This document shows positions 42,308-50,449 of a stretch of DNA of 64,000 bases, one piece after another. The stretch lies in contig NZ_CP069338.1 in NCBI RefSeq assembly GCF_016859125.1, forward strand, positions 2,232,001 to 2,296,000, in the 5' to 3' direction. The notes under the pieces are model-generated. The model had not been told where the DNA came from, ran no database searches, and saw only the letters and a program-made list of their open reading frames with translations. This stretch comes from Archangium violaceum (lineage in GTDB: Bacteria; Myxococcota; Myxococcia; Myxococcales; Myxococcaceae). The position numbers were made by a program, and so were the translations under genes. Every line of letters starts with the position of its first letter. Position 1 is the first letter of the stretch.

Positions 42308-42547
42308 TCACCAGAAGACTCCTTCGCGAGGGCCAATCAGCTCGACCTCGGGCCCGAATGCTTCCCTGTAGATGTCTCCTTGGAGCTTACCCTCGTAGCG
42401 GTGTCCCACGGGGTACCGCCTCCATCTGGGCTGCTCCTCGAAGTTCACACCCAGCTTCATCCCGGCACACGTCATGGCCACCTCGTGCATCTCCAGCCCG
42501 AGCCGCATGGCCCACGTCACGCCGCGCCCCTTCGCGTCCACCGTCAT
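42308..42547 (-). pseudogene. remnant of a PD-(D/E)XK lipoprotein toxin lacking the catalytic core
   Basis: The 79 residues align with two separate parts of the 28134-28925 protein. GVTWAMRLGLEMHEVAMTC aligns with KVTRAMQLGTEKHHLALQC, and QPRWRRYPVGHRYEGKLQG then DIYREAFGPEVELIG align with its last 40 residues. About 70 residues between them, including PD (196-197) and DxK (213-215), are absent, while QxxxY is retained. The lipoprotein leader is also gone: homology ends at 42547, where an unrelated plus-strand fragment begins. Dead paralogue of the toxin. Confidence 0.8.
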
Positions 42548-42825
42548 CTATTGGCATCAAGGGGACGCTCCAGCGCAGCTTCAAGGGCTCCATCCAGGTG
42601 GTGGAGGCGCAGCCGGATGGCTCCTGGAGTAACCCGGTTCTCACCGTCTCCAACCACCTCCCCCAGTGGCTCGGGTACGCCGTGCGCGACGCCTGCTCCA
42701 TCGAAGGAGAGGGGTGCGACAACGGTGGTGCCTCCTGCTGCAATAATCTCTACTGCATGACGGAGAGTGGCGAGTCTTGCACCACGGAAGCCAACTGCAC
42801 CTGCAGGCCTCCTGAGCGCTGGTAG
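42548..42825 (+). pseudogene. 5'-truncated fragment of a Cys-rich secreted protein gene
   Basis: A coding-like stretch without a start: GTLQRSFKGSIQVVEAQPDG, SWSNPVLTVSNHLPQWLGY, then a Cys-rich end (CSIEGEGCDNGGASCCNNLYC and CTTEANCTC) to a TAG at 42823. The disulfide-rich tail resembles other myxobacterial exported proteins, but the family is not recognised. The 5' side abuts the toxin remnant at about 42547, so both are products of a rearrangement. It could be read as the end of a longer frame from 42223, but that part is antisense to the remnants. Confidence 0.5.
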
Positions 42826-42907
42826 CACCGCATCAGTGACGAGGGGGCTTGCCTCGAGCACGCCCCTCCCGTCCGCCCTCCGGGTCTTTACGTCGGCGAG
42901 CGCGGAC

Positions 42908-43246
42908 CTAGCGGCGCGTGAGCTTGCAGCCCAGGGATCTGGTGCCGCTCTTGACCTCGAAGTAGTACTGGCCGGGTTTGCTCATGGATATCAGCGCGAA
43001 GCGCTCGCAGATGCGCGCGCGCTGATAGTTATCGTAGCTCCCGTACTGGTCGTAGGCGGTGATCGTCCTGGGCGTGGCCTCCCCCTGAAGGATGCCGGTG
43101 ATCTTCGCCGTGCTCGCACTCTCCATCTCGAAGCTGTCCACGGTCTCGAACACGTAGACGGTCGTGTCGGACTGCGCCGAGGCGAACGGCAGGGGCGAAA
43201 GCGTGAGCAGCAGCGCGGCGCTGGAAATGAGTGCCTTGAGGTTCAT
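42908..43246 (-). CDS. small secreted protein
   Basis: A 112-residue exported protein. MNLKALISSAALLLTLSPLPFASA is a clear signal peptide. The 88-residue mature part is beta-rich (TTVYVFETVDSFEMESAST, KITGILQGEATPRTITAYDQ, QYYFEVKSGTRSLGCKL) with two cysteines (CERFALI and LGCKL) that could pair. No family is recognised. GAGGGGGGACCCACATC precedes ATG 43246. It is divergent from the CAP protein gene, 122 bases away. Confidence 0.72.
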   Translation of the reverse strand: MNLKALISSAALLLTLSPLPFASAQSDTTVYVFETVDSFEMESASTAKITGILQGEATPRTITAYDQYGSYDNYQRARICERFALISMSKPGQYYFEVKSGTRSLGCKLTRR

Positions 43247-43368
43247 GATGTGGGTCCCCCCTCGAATGGGTACGTTGCACGCGGGGTTCTAGCCCAAGCT
43301 CACGCCGGGAGCACTTCTCGTCGTGAATCAATCCCGCGCCGAAGTGTTGGAGCACTCAGGAGCCCATC

Positions 43369-43944
43369 ATGAATCGACCCAAGTACCGCCTGCTCGCCCT
43401 GTCGCTGACCTGCCTGGCCGCGGGAGCCACCGGCTACGGCGTCAGCGAGGCCGCGACGAAGCGCGGCACGAGCACCGGCGCCAACTCGTCCCTCGCGGCC
43501 GAGATGGTGGCCGCGCACAACCAGGCCCGGGCGAAGGCGAAGCCCACGCCGAAGCCGGCGCTGCCACCCCTCACCTGGTCGGAGGACGCCGCCAAGGTCG
43601 CGCGGGCCTACGCGGCCCAGTGCAGGTTCGAGCACAACAAGAACCGGGGCAAATACGGGGAGAACCTCGCGGCCGCGGCGCCCCCGGACTCCAAGACGAA
43701 CACGCAGGTGGTCCAGGACTGGGTGTCCGAGTCCGCCGACTACTCATACGCGACGAACAAGTGCGCGCCGGGCAAGGTGTGCGGCCACTACACGCAGGTG
43801 GTGTGGCGCAACACGACGCAGGTGGGCTGCGCGAGCGTCACCTGCACGAAGAACTCGCCCTTCGGCGCGAAGTTCCCCACCTGGCGGCTCTGGGTGTGCA
43901 ACTACGCGCCGCCGGGCAACTACGTGGGGCAGAAGCCGTACTGA
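43369..43944 (+). CDS. CAP-domain (SCP/PR-1) secreted protein
   Basis: A 191-residue exported protein with a CAP domain. A signal peptide (YRLLALSLTCLAAGATGYG) is followed by AAEMVAAHNQARAKAK, LTWSEDAAKVARAYAAQC, YGENLAAAAPP, VCGHYTQVVWRNTTQVGC (CAP1 signature with the conserved His) and LWVCNYAPPGNYVGQKPY (CAP2 signature). CAP proteins bind sterols, lipids or metals and some are proteolytic; bacterial roles are poorly known. CAGGAGCCC precedes ATG 43369. The first His (AAHN) and second His (GHYT) are both present, so the metal site is intact. Confidence 0.92.
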   Translation: MNRPKYRLLALSLTCLAAGATGYGVSEAATKRGTSTGANSSLAAEMVAAHNQARAKAKPTPKPALPPLTWSEDAAKVARAYAAQCRFEHNKNRGKYGENLAAAAPPDSKTNTQVVQDWVSESADYSYATNKCAPGKVCGHYTQVVWRNTTQVGCASVTCTKNSPFGAKFPTWRLWVCNYAPPGNYVGQKPY

Positions 43945-43981
43945 CCCACGCGGCCCGAGGCGAGGCCCGCCCCACCGGGGC

Positions 43982-44833
43982 TCACTGCTTCAGGTGCTCG
44001 GCGAGGAACGCCCTCACCTGCTCCCACGAGGCGGCGGCGGCCTCGGCGTCGTAGCGTCCCGGCGCCGACGGGTTCGCGAAGGCGTGTGGCGCGTCGTACT
44101 TCAGGATCTTGTGCGGCACCCCCGCGTCCGACAGCGCCTCGTCGAACTCCTCCACCACGTCGTTGGGGATGGACTCGTCCTTCGTCCCGAAGACGCCCAG
44201 CACCGGCGCCTTGATGGACTTGAGCTCCTGCGCGTCCGTCACCGGCCGCCCGTAGTACATGACCACCGCGCTCAGCTCGGGGATGGTCATCCCCGCCCGG
44301 AGTGACCACCCGCCCCCGAAGCACCAGCCGATGACGCCCGTGCGCGTCGACTGCACCCGGTTGGACGTCATCAGGAAGGCGTGCGCCGCCTTGAGGATCT
44401 CCTCCGCGCGCTTCGCGTCCACCGTCTTCATGGTGGCCATCGCCTCCTCGGGCGTGGTGGCCACCTTGCCGCCGTACAGGTCCACCGCCAGCGCCGCGTA
44501 GCCCTCGGCCGCCAACCGGTCCGCCCAGTGCATGATGTGCTCGTTGAGGCCCCACCACTCGTGGACGACGAGCACCCCCGGCATGGGCGCCTCCGCGTTC
44601 TCCGGCAGGCTCAGGTAGGCCCGCGCGCCCGCCACCTCCACCATCTGCCCCTTGCGCGGCGGCGCCGCCTCCGCCTTCAGCTCGTGCAGCGCCTGGAACT
44701 GCTTCTCCGTCAGCCCGCCCAGCTCCTCGCGCCGCTCCTCCGAGCCCGCCTTCTCCGCCCCCTGCTTCGTCGCGCAGCCGCCCAATGCGAGCAGCACCGC
44801 AGCCATCACTCCCCACTTCATCCGCGGATTCAT
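43982..44833 (-). CDS. dienelactone hydrolase-family lipoprotein
   Basis: A 283-residue alpha/beta hydrolase of the dienelactone hydrolase family, exported as a lipoprotein (leader ...AVLLALGGC). Motifs are GVLVVHEWWGLNEHI, LAAEGYAALAVDLYGGK, the nucleophile Cys in IGWCFGGGWSL, Asp in VFGTKDESIP and His in KYDAPHAFANPS. The Cys-Asp-His triad is complete. Family members cleave dienelactones or other small esters; the natural substrate here is unknown and the periplasmic location is unusual for aromatic degradation. It converges on the CAP gene with a 37-base gap. Confidence 0.88.
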   Translation of the reverse strand: MNPRMKWGVMAAVLLALGGCATKQGAEKAGSEERREELGGLTEKQFQALHELKAEAAPPRKGQMVEVAGARAYLSLPENAEAPMPGVLVVHEWWGLNEHIMHWADRLAAEGYAALAVDLYGGKVATTPEEAMATMKTVDAKRAEEILKAAHAFLMTSNRVQSTRTGVIGWCFGGGWSLRAGMTIPELSAVVMYYGRPVTDAQELKSIKAPVLGVFGTKDESIPNDVVEEFDEALSDAGVPHKILKYDAPHAFANPSAPGRYDAEAAAASWEQVRAFLAEHLKQ

Positions 44834-45025
44834 CCGTATCCTCTCCTCCGGGCCTCTCTCGCACTCGGGCCCCGGAGCACGCCCGGACTAGCGCGCTCCC
44901 ACCGCGCGCGCCAGGGTCCAGAGCCGCGCGGGACGCCGGGTGCAAGAAAGACGACGGGCCATCCGGCGCCCGCCCCGTCGAGGAGTGGGAGCCCGATGGC
45001 CCGAGGTGGACTCGCGCGCGTCCGA

Positions 45026-45808
45026 TTACTTCTTCTGCGCGGGCTGTCCCTGCTGGCCCTGCGGAGCGCCGCCCGGCTGGCCCTGCGGAGCGCCCGGCAT
45101 GCCCGGAGGCGGCTCGTTCTTCTGCACGTCCAGCAGCTCCACCTCGAACACGAGCGCCGAGCCGCCCGGGATGCCCGGCGTGCCACGGTCGCCGTAGGCC
45201 AGGTCGGACGGGCACACCAGCTTGGCCTTGCCGCCCACCTTCATCTTCTGCAGACCCTCGGTCCAGCAGCGGATGACGCCGTTGAGCGGGAACTGGGCCG
45301 GCTCGTTGCGCTTGTACGAGCTGTCGAACTCCTTGCCGTCCGGCAGCGTGCCCCGGTAGTTCACCTTCACGATGTCGGTGGCCGTAGGCTGCGCGCCGGT
45401 GCCCTCCTGCAGCGACTTGAAGATGAGGCCGGACTCGGTGCGAATCGCGCCCTCCTCCTTGGCGGCCTGCTCCAGGAACTCCTTGGACTTCACCTTCTCC
45501 TTCTCGGCGCGGGCCGTGGAGCGGGTGCGCGCCAGCTCCTGCAGCTTCGGCCCGTACGTCTGGATGTCCACCGCGGGCTCCTTGCCCGTCACCTGCGCGG
45601 ACAGACCCGCCTTCACGAACTCCAGCTCCTCGGGCGTCATGTCGAACACCTGGATCTGCCGGCCCAGGGTGAGCCCGAGCGCATAGAACGTCTTCTGATC
45701 ATCCGTCTGCGGGTTGGCCCCGGCGCCGGTGCCACCGCCGCCAGAGGAGCCCTGCTGCTGACAGCCCGCCACGGCGAGCATCAACGCCACCACCAGAAAC
45801 TTCCGCAT
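45026..45808 (-). CDS. FKBP-type peptidyl-prolyl isomerase lipoprotein
   Basis: A 260-residue periplasmic or outer-membrane proline isomerase. The leader MRKFLVVALMLAVAGC is a lipoprotein signal. An FKBP-N dimerisation region (about 40-125, QKTFYALGLTLGRQIQVF) precedes the FKBP catalytic domain (about 130-235: IVKVNYRGTLPDGKEFDSSY, FPLNGVIRCWTEGLQKMKVG, PSDLAYGDRGTPGIPG, LVFEVELLDV). The layout is that of Mip/FkpA chaperones. The last 25 residues are a low-complexity Gly/Gln/Pro tail (GQPGGAPQGQQGQPAQKK). ATG 45808 is chosen for the signal peptide. Confidence 0.9.
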   Translation of the reverse strand: MRKFLVVALMLAVAGCQQQGSSGGGGTGAGANPQTDDQKTFYALGLTLGRQIQVFDMTPEELEFVKAGLSAQVTGKEPAVDIQTYGPKLQELARTRSTARAEKEKVKSKEFLEQAAKEEGAIRTESGLIFKSLQEGTGAQPTATDIVKVNYRGTLPDGKEFDSSYKRNEPAQFPLNGVIRCWTEGLQKMKVGGKAKLVCPSDLAYGDRGTPGIPGGSALVFEVELLDVQKNEPPPGMPGAPQGQPGGAPQGQQGQPAQKK

Positions 45809-45950
45809 GTAACCTGTCCTTTCCAATCGAGGCAGCGAGCGCTGCCCGTGTCGGCGCCCTTATACAAAGGGGCGGCCCGGCTGGGGAGCGGAGCGTCCTT
45901 ATCTTTTGCCGAGAACCGGGGCGAGGGGTGGACCAGGAGGCACTTGGGGC

Positions 45951-48383
45951 ATGGACATCGACGTGCGACGCGTCCTGGACTCGTTGGGGGACCCATTGTT
46001 GGCCTTGGATCGCTCGGCACGCATCCTCCACGCCAACGCGGGGATGAAGGAGCTGCTGGGCTGGTCGCGGCTGGAGCTGCTCGGCCGTCCCCTGACGCAG
46101 GTGATTCCAGGGGGGCTGCCCGGGTTGCGCTCGGAAGGCCCGAGCGCCCCTCCCCAGGGTCCATGCTGGGAGCCACACCTGCCCCCCCCCCGCCCCCTCG
46201 TCCGGGTGAGTGCCCTGCGGCGCGATGGGCGCACCCGCGAGGTGGAGGTACGGCTGTCGCCCTGGCCCGGGGGAGAGGCGGAGGGGCTGAGCATCCTCTC
46301 CTTCCACCCGCTGGACACCCAGGTGGAGCTCGAGAGGCACCTGCGGCTGTGCCGCCGGCTGCACGTGCTGGAAGCCGCGTTGACCCAGACGTTCTCCCAG
46401 ACATCGGACGAGGAGGACGCGGCCTACGCGGTGCTCCGGGTCTGTGGTGAGCTGGAGGGCTGGACGCTGGGCACGTACTGGCGGATGGAGCACGACCCCC
46501 ACGTGCTGGTGCCGCTCACCCTGTGGACGGCATCACCCGGCCTGGGCGATTTCACGAATGTCACGATGCGGCGAACCCTCGCGCCCCTCGAGGAACTGCC
46601 CGGCCAGGCGTGGACGCGCCGGGAGCCCATCTGGTGCCGCGACGTGACGCGGGAGGCGCGCTTCCTGCGCGCGGAGGTGGCGGCGCGGGAGGGCCTGCAC
46701 GGGGCGCTCTTCCTCCCGGTGACGGGCGGCGGTGGCCGGATGTACGGGGTGCTGGAGCTGTTCAGCCGGGCCCCCCGGGAGGATCGCGAGGCGGACGAGA
46801 CCCTCGCCAGCGCGCTGGGCCACCGCTTCGGGCGCTTCCTGGACCGGCTCAACCACACGGCGCTGGAGCTCACGCGCGACAAGGCCGTGCGCTACCTGTG
46901 GGAGTCGGACCTGCTGGGGCTGTTCGTCAGCGACACCCGGGGCCAGCTGTTGGACGCCAACGCCACCCTGCTGCGGATGCTGGGCTATTCGCGGCGGGAC
47001 GTGCGGGAGGGGCTGCTCACATGGTCGACGCTCCTCCCACCGAGCCAGCGCATCAGCCTCGAGGGCGTGCTGCGGCGGCTGCGGCACGACGGCGTCTTCC
47101 ACTCCGTGGAGAGCGAGCTGCTGCGCAAGAACGACAACAGGGTGCCGGTGCTGCTGGGCTCGGCGAGCCTGGGCGACGAGCACGTGGTGACGTTCGCGTT
47201 GGACCTGTCGGCCTGGAAGCCGATGGAGGCCAACGTGCCCCGGGAAGCGGACGCGCGGCTGCATACCCTCATCTCCCACGCGCCCGTGGTGCTCTTCGCG
47301 CTGGACCGCGACGGATACTTCACCCTCTCCGAGGGCCGGGGACTGGAGGCCCTGGGGCTGAAGCCCGGGCAGGTGGTGGGCATGTCCGCGTTCGAGCTCT
47401 ACCGGGCCGAGTCGGCCACGCTGTCCCACGTGCGCCGGGCGCTCGCCGGGGAGGACTTCTTCTCCGTGGATGCGCTGTCCTTCGGGCCCATCTACGAGAC
47501 CCACTGGGTGCCCCTGAGGGACGTGGAGGGGCACCCCACGGGCACGCTCGGGCTGTCGGTGGACGTCACCCAACGCGAGCAGGAGGCACGCTGGCGGGCC
47601 CAGCTCCTCGCGGAGGCGGAGGAGGCGCGCGTGGAGGCGGAGCGGGCGGTGCGGGCGCGCGACGAGTTCCTCACCATCGCCTCGCACGAGCTGAAGACAC
47701 CGCTCACCTCCCTGGGCCTGCAGCTGCACACCCTGCTGAAGCGGGCACGCGAGGGCGGACGGCCGGAGGACGCCGAGATGGTGCAGCGGCTGGAGAAGGC
47801 GCAGCGCCAGGTCCAGAAGCTGGCGCGGATGATGGACGAGCTGCTGGACGTGTCGCGGGTGACGGAGGGGCGGCTGCGGCTGGAGCTGACCGAGGTGGAC
47901 CTGCTGCAGCTGGTGCGCGAGGTGATGGAGCGCTTCCAGGAGGAGGCCCAGCGCATGGGGACGCGCCTGGAGCTGCGGGGAGAGGAACCGGTGGTGGGCC
48001 GGTGGGACCGGGCGAAGCTGGAGCAGGTGGTGACGAACCTGGTGTCCAACGCGATGAAGTACGGGGCGGGAGCGCCGGTGGAGGTCCATGTGCGCTCCAG
48101 TGGGGCCATGGCGCTGCTCGAGGTGAAGGACCATGGCATCGGCATCGCGCAGCAGGACGTGGAGCGCATCTTCGGGAAGTTCGAGCGGGCGGTGACAGTA
48201 CGGAAATACGGTGGCTTTGGACTGGGGCTGTACATCGTGCGGCAGCTGGTGGAGGCCCTGGGCGGAGCGGTGGACGTGGAGAGCGCACCGGGACGGGGCT
48301 CCACCTTCCACCTCGTGCTCCCGCTGGCCGGGCCCGAGGCGCGGTTGCCCTCCGCGCCCTCCTCGGACGCGGGCCTGCATTGA
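45951..48383 (+). CDS. multi-PAS/GAF sensor histidine kinase
   Basis: An 810-residue soluble kinase. In order: PAS (about 1-120, LDSLGDPLLALDRSARILHA), GAF (about 145-300, RREPIWCRDVTREARFL), PAS (about 315-420, GLFVSDTRGQLLDANATLLR), PAS (about 435-550, LGLSVDVTQREQE), HisKA with His579 in IASHELKTPLTSL, and HATPase_c with VVTNLVSNAMKYG and GGFGLGLYIV. No transmembrane helix, so it senses an internal or diffusible signal. CAGGAGGCACTTGGGGC precedes ATG 45951. It is followed on the same strand by a receiver-kinase hybrid 142 bases on, a likely phosphorelay partner. Confidence 0.9.
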   Translation: MDIDVRRVLDSLGDPLLALDRSARILHANAGMKELLGWSRLELLGRPLTQVIPGGLPGLRSEGPSAPPQGPCWEPHLPPPRPLVRVSALRRDGRTREVEVRLSPWPGGEAEGLSILSFHPLDTQVELERHLRLCRRLHVLEAALTQTFSQTSDEEDAAYAVLRVCGELEGWTLGTYWRMEHDPHVLVPLTLWTASPGLGDFTNVTMRRTLAPLEELPGQAWTRREPIWCRDVTREARFLRAEVAAREGLHGALFLPVTGGGGRMYGVLELFSRAPREDREADETLASALGHRFGRFLDRLNHTALELTRDKAVRYLWESDLLGLFVSDTRGQLLDANATLLRMLGYSRRDVREGLLTWSTLLPPSQRISLEGVLRRLRHDGVFHSVESELLRKNDNRVPVLLGSASLGDEHVVTFALDLSAWKPMEANVPREADARLHTLISHAPVVLFALDRDGYFTLSEGRGLEALGLKPGQVVGMSAFELYRAESATLSHVRRALAGEDFFSVDALSFGPIYETHWVPLRDVEGHPTGTLGLSVDVTQREQEARWRAQLLAEAEEARVEAERAVRARDEFLTIASHELKTPLTSLGLQLHTLLKRAREGGRPEDAEMVQRLEKAQRQVQKLARMMDELLDVSRVTEGRLRLELTEVDLLQLVREVMERFQEEAQRMGTRLELRGEEPVVGRWDRAKLEQVVTNLVSNAMKYGAGAPVEVHVRSSGAMALLEVKDHGIGIAQQDVERIFGKFERAVTVRKYGGFGLGLYIVRQLVEALGGAVDVESAPGRGSTFHLVLPLAGPEARLPSAPSSDAGLH

Positions 48384-48445
48384 GCCCGTGCCCGGCTGGC
48401 CGCGCTCCGGGCGGGCGGAGCGGCATGTCTTCCAACATACCAGTG

Positions 48446-48466
48446 TCCCAACATGGGGTTACATCC
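48446..48466 (+). promoter_or_regulatory. CCCAAC...GGGTTACA motif upstream of the receiver-kinase gene
   Basis: TCCCAACATGGGGTTACATCC begins 80 bases before GTG 48526. Its halves CCCAAC and GGGTTACA recur at 51250-51270, upstream of the lipoprotein gene at 51338. CCAACAT also occurs just upstream at 48432. A shared regulator site is possible; two occurrences are thin evidence. Confidence 0.3.
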
Positions 48467-48525
48467 GCGCTCGCCGTCTGGAGCCCCGTCTGATACGGCG
48501 GCATATCCGGGTTCTGGGAGGAGTC

Positions 48526-49764
48526 GTGCAACCAGGGGACGTGCAACGCACCAGCGTTCTGTTGGTGGATGACCAACCGGCGGATCTCGCCGCGCTGGAA
48601 CGCCATCTGGACCCCTTCGCACTGCACCTGGTGAAGGCCCATTCGGGCGAGGAGGCACTGCATCGCATCGAGGACGAGGAGTTCGCGCTCGTGCTCATGG
48701 ACGTGCGGATGCCGGGGCTCAGCGGCTTCGAGACGGCGCGGATACTCCGGGAGAACGAGTCGGAGCGGCACGTGCCGCTCATCTTCCTCACGGGCGCGCC
48801 GCGCGAGGAGGCCTCCGTGGCGCACGCGTACGCGACGGGGGCGGTGGACTGGCTGCGCAAGCCCGTGGAGCCGGAGACGCTGCGCGCCAAGGTGCGCGTC
48901 TTCGTCGAGCTGCACCGTGAGCGTGAGGCGCTGCGGCGCCATGAGGCTCGGCTGCGGGAGCGGGAGCGGGAGGCGTTGGAGGAGAAGCGTCTGCGGGCCG
49001 AGGCGGAGCGCGAGCGGCTCGTGGTGGAGCTGCGCGAGGCGGTGCGCCTGCGTGACGAGTTCCTCTCCGTGGCCAGCCATGAGCTGAAGACGCCCCTCAC
49101 CCCGCTCGCCCTGCGCCTGCAGATGATGTGGCAGGAGCTGGAGGCGGAGCCGCCGAACCGCGAGCGCCTGCGCCGGCACGTGGAGGCGGTGCGCGGGCAG
49201 ATGCGGCGGATGACGACGCTGGTGGACAGCCTGCTGGACGCCACGCGCCTCACCAACGGCCAGCTCGTCCTGCGCTACGAGCGGAACGTGGACCTCGCGG
49301 CCGTCGTGCGCGACGTGGCCTCGGCCTTCGAGAGCCAGGCGATGCGCGCGGAGTGCCCGCTGACGGTGGAGGCCGCCGACCGCGTCGAGGGCCAGTGGGA
49401 CGTGCTACGGCTGGAGCAGGTGGTGGCCAACCTGCTGTCCAACGCCCTCAAGTTCGGCGCGGGCTGCCCCGTGCACGTGCGCGTGGAGGCGCGTGGGGAG
49501 TGGGCCCGGCTGACGGTGCGCGACGGGGGCATCGGAATGGACGAGGACGTGCGCACGCGCATCTTCGGCCGGTTCGAGCGCGGTGTGTCGGAGCGTCACT
49601 ACGGCGGCCTGGGACTGGGCCTCTTCATCACCCATCAGGTGGTGAAGGCCCTGGGTGGACACATCCTCGTGGAGAGCGCTCCGGGGCTGGGCTCCACCTT
49701 CGTCGTCGAGCTGCCCTGCTCTCCGCCCGGGGAGGCCGGCGGAGGAGGGCGCCTTGATTCCTGA
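48526..49764 (+). CDS. receiver-histidine kinase hybrid
   Basis: A 412-residue protein with an N-terminal response-regulator receiver (SVLLVDDQPADLAALERHL; phospho-accepting Asp59 in LVLMDVRMPG; Lys in WLRKPVEPETL), a long charged coiled coil (about 125-175), HisKA with His185 in VASHELKTPLTPL and HATPase_c (VVANLLSNALKFG, YGGLGLGLFI). Receiver-first hybrids take a phosphate from another kinase and pass on a new signal. GTG 48526 is preceded by GGGAGGAGTC. The close upstream kinase at 45951 is the natural candidate donor. No output domain is present. Confidence 0.9.
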   Translation: MQPGDVQRTSVLLVDDQPADLAALERHLDPFALHLVKAHSGEEALHRIEDEEFALVLMDVRMPGLSGFETARILRENESERHVPLIFLTGAPREEASVAHAYATGAVDWLRKPVEPETLRAKVRVFVELHREREALRRHEARLREREREALEEKRLRAEAERERLVVELREAVRLRDEFLSVASHELKTPLTPLALRLQMMWQELEAEPPNRERLRRHVEAVRGQMRRMTTLVDSLLDATRLTNGQLVLRYERNVDLAAVVRDVASAFESQAMRAECPLTVEAADRVEGQWDVLRLEQVVANLLSNALKFGAGCPVHVRVEARGEWARLTVRDGGIGMDEDVRTRIFGRFERGVSERHYGGLGLGLFITHQVVKALGGHILVESAPGLGSTFVVELPCSPPGEAGGGGRLDS

Positions 49765-49847
49765 GCCGTGACGTCCAACGCGGAGGAGGGGACGGCCTTC
49801 ACGCTCCACCCACCGCGCCATCCGCCCACCCCGGGCAGGGAGCACAC

Positions 49848-50330
49848 ATGACGCAGATTGGAAGTGGAAGCGTGGGCGTGGCGCGGGTGGAGGTGGAGGT
49901 GACGGTGGGCGCGCCTCGGGAGCGGGTCTGGCGGGCGCTGGTGGAGGAGGCGGGCCAGTGGTGGCCCAGGGACTTCTACGTGGGCCGGGAGCCGAAGGGC
50001 TTCGTCCTCGAGGCGCGCCCGGGAGGCCGGGTGTACGAGGACTGGGGCAACGAGGCGGGAGCGCTCTGGTACACGGTGCTGGTGGTGGAGCCACCGGCGG
50101 TGCTGGAGCTGGCGGGGCACCTGACGCCGGCCTTCGGAGGGCCCGCGACGACGACGGTGCGGCTGACGCTGAAGGACGAGGGCGACAAGACGGTGGTGAA
50201 GGTGGAGGACGCGGTGTTCGGCCGGGTGGACGAGCACACGGTGCCACGGCTGCGCGAGGGCTGGCGCACGCTGATGGGCGGCGGAGGACTGAAGGCCTGG
50301 GTGGAAGGCCAGACCTCCACGCCCGCCTGA
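49848..50330 (+). CDS. SRPBCC/AHSA1-family protein
   Basis: A 160-residue protein with the START-like AHSA1 fold: RVEVEVTVGAPRERVWRALV, WWPRDFYVGREPKGFVLEAR, GGRVYEDWGNEAGALWYTVL, VRLTLKDEGDKTVVKVEDAV and a C-terminal helix (LREGWRTLMGGGGLKAWVEG). Proteins of this group bind hydrophobic ligands or act as Hsp90-activator relatives; here the function is unknown. CAGGGAGCACAC precedes ATG 49848. It lies between a kinase gene and a barrel-protein gene on the same strand with 80-120 base gaps. Confidence 0.83.
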   Translation: MTQIGSGSVGVARVEVEVTVGAPRERVWRALVEEAGQWWPRDFYVGREPKGFVLEARPGGRVYEDWGNEAGALWYTVLVVEPPAVLELAGHLTPAFGGPATTTVRLTLKDEGDKTVVKVEDAVFGRVDEHTVPRLREGWRTLMGGGGLKAWVEGQTSTPA

Positions 50331-50449
50331 GCGCTGACCCACCGGGCCAGCGACCGTGGCCTCCAGTCGCATGGCCCGGGCCCCACCGCGTGCCCACCCT
50401 GCCCCCGAGCGGGGATCGCACACGGGTGCGCCGCGGCGAGGGGGGGACG

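Noticed and set aside
46533-48380. Long minus-strand frame opposite the PAS kinase
   Set aside because: Shadow frame; the opposite strand encodes a complete kinase with all motifs.
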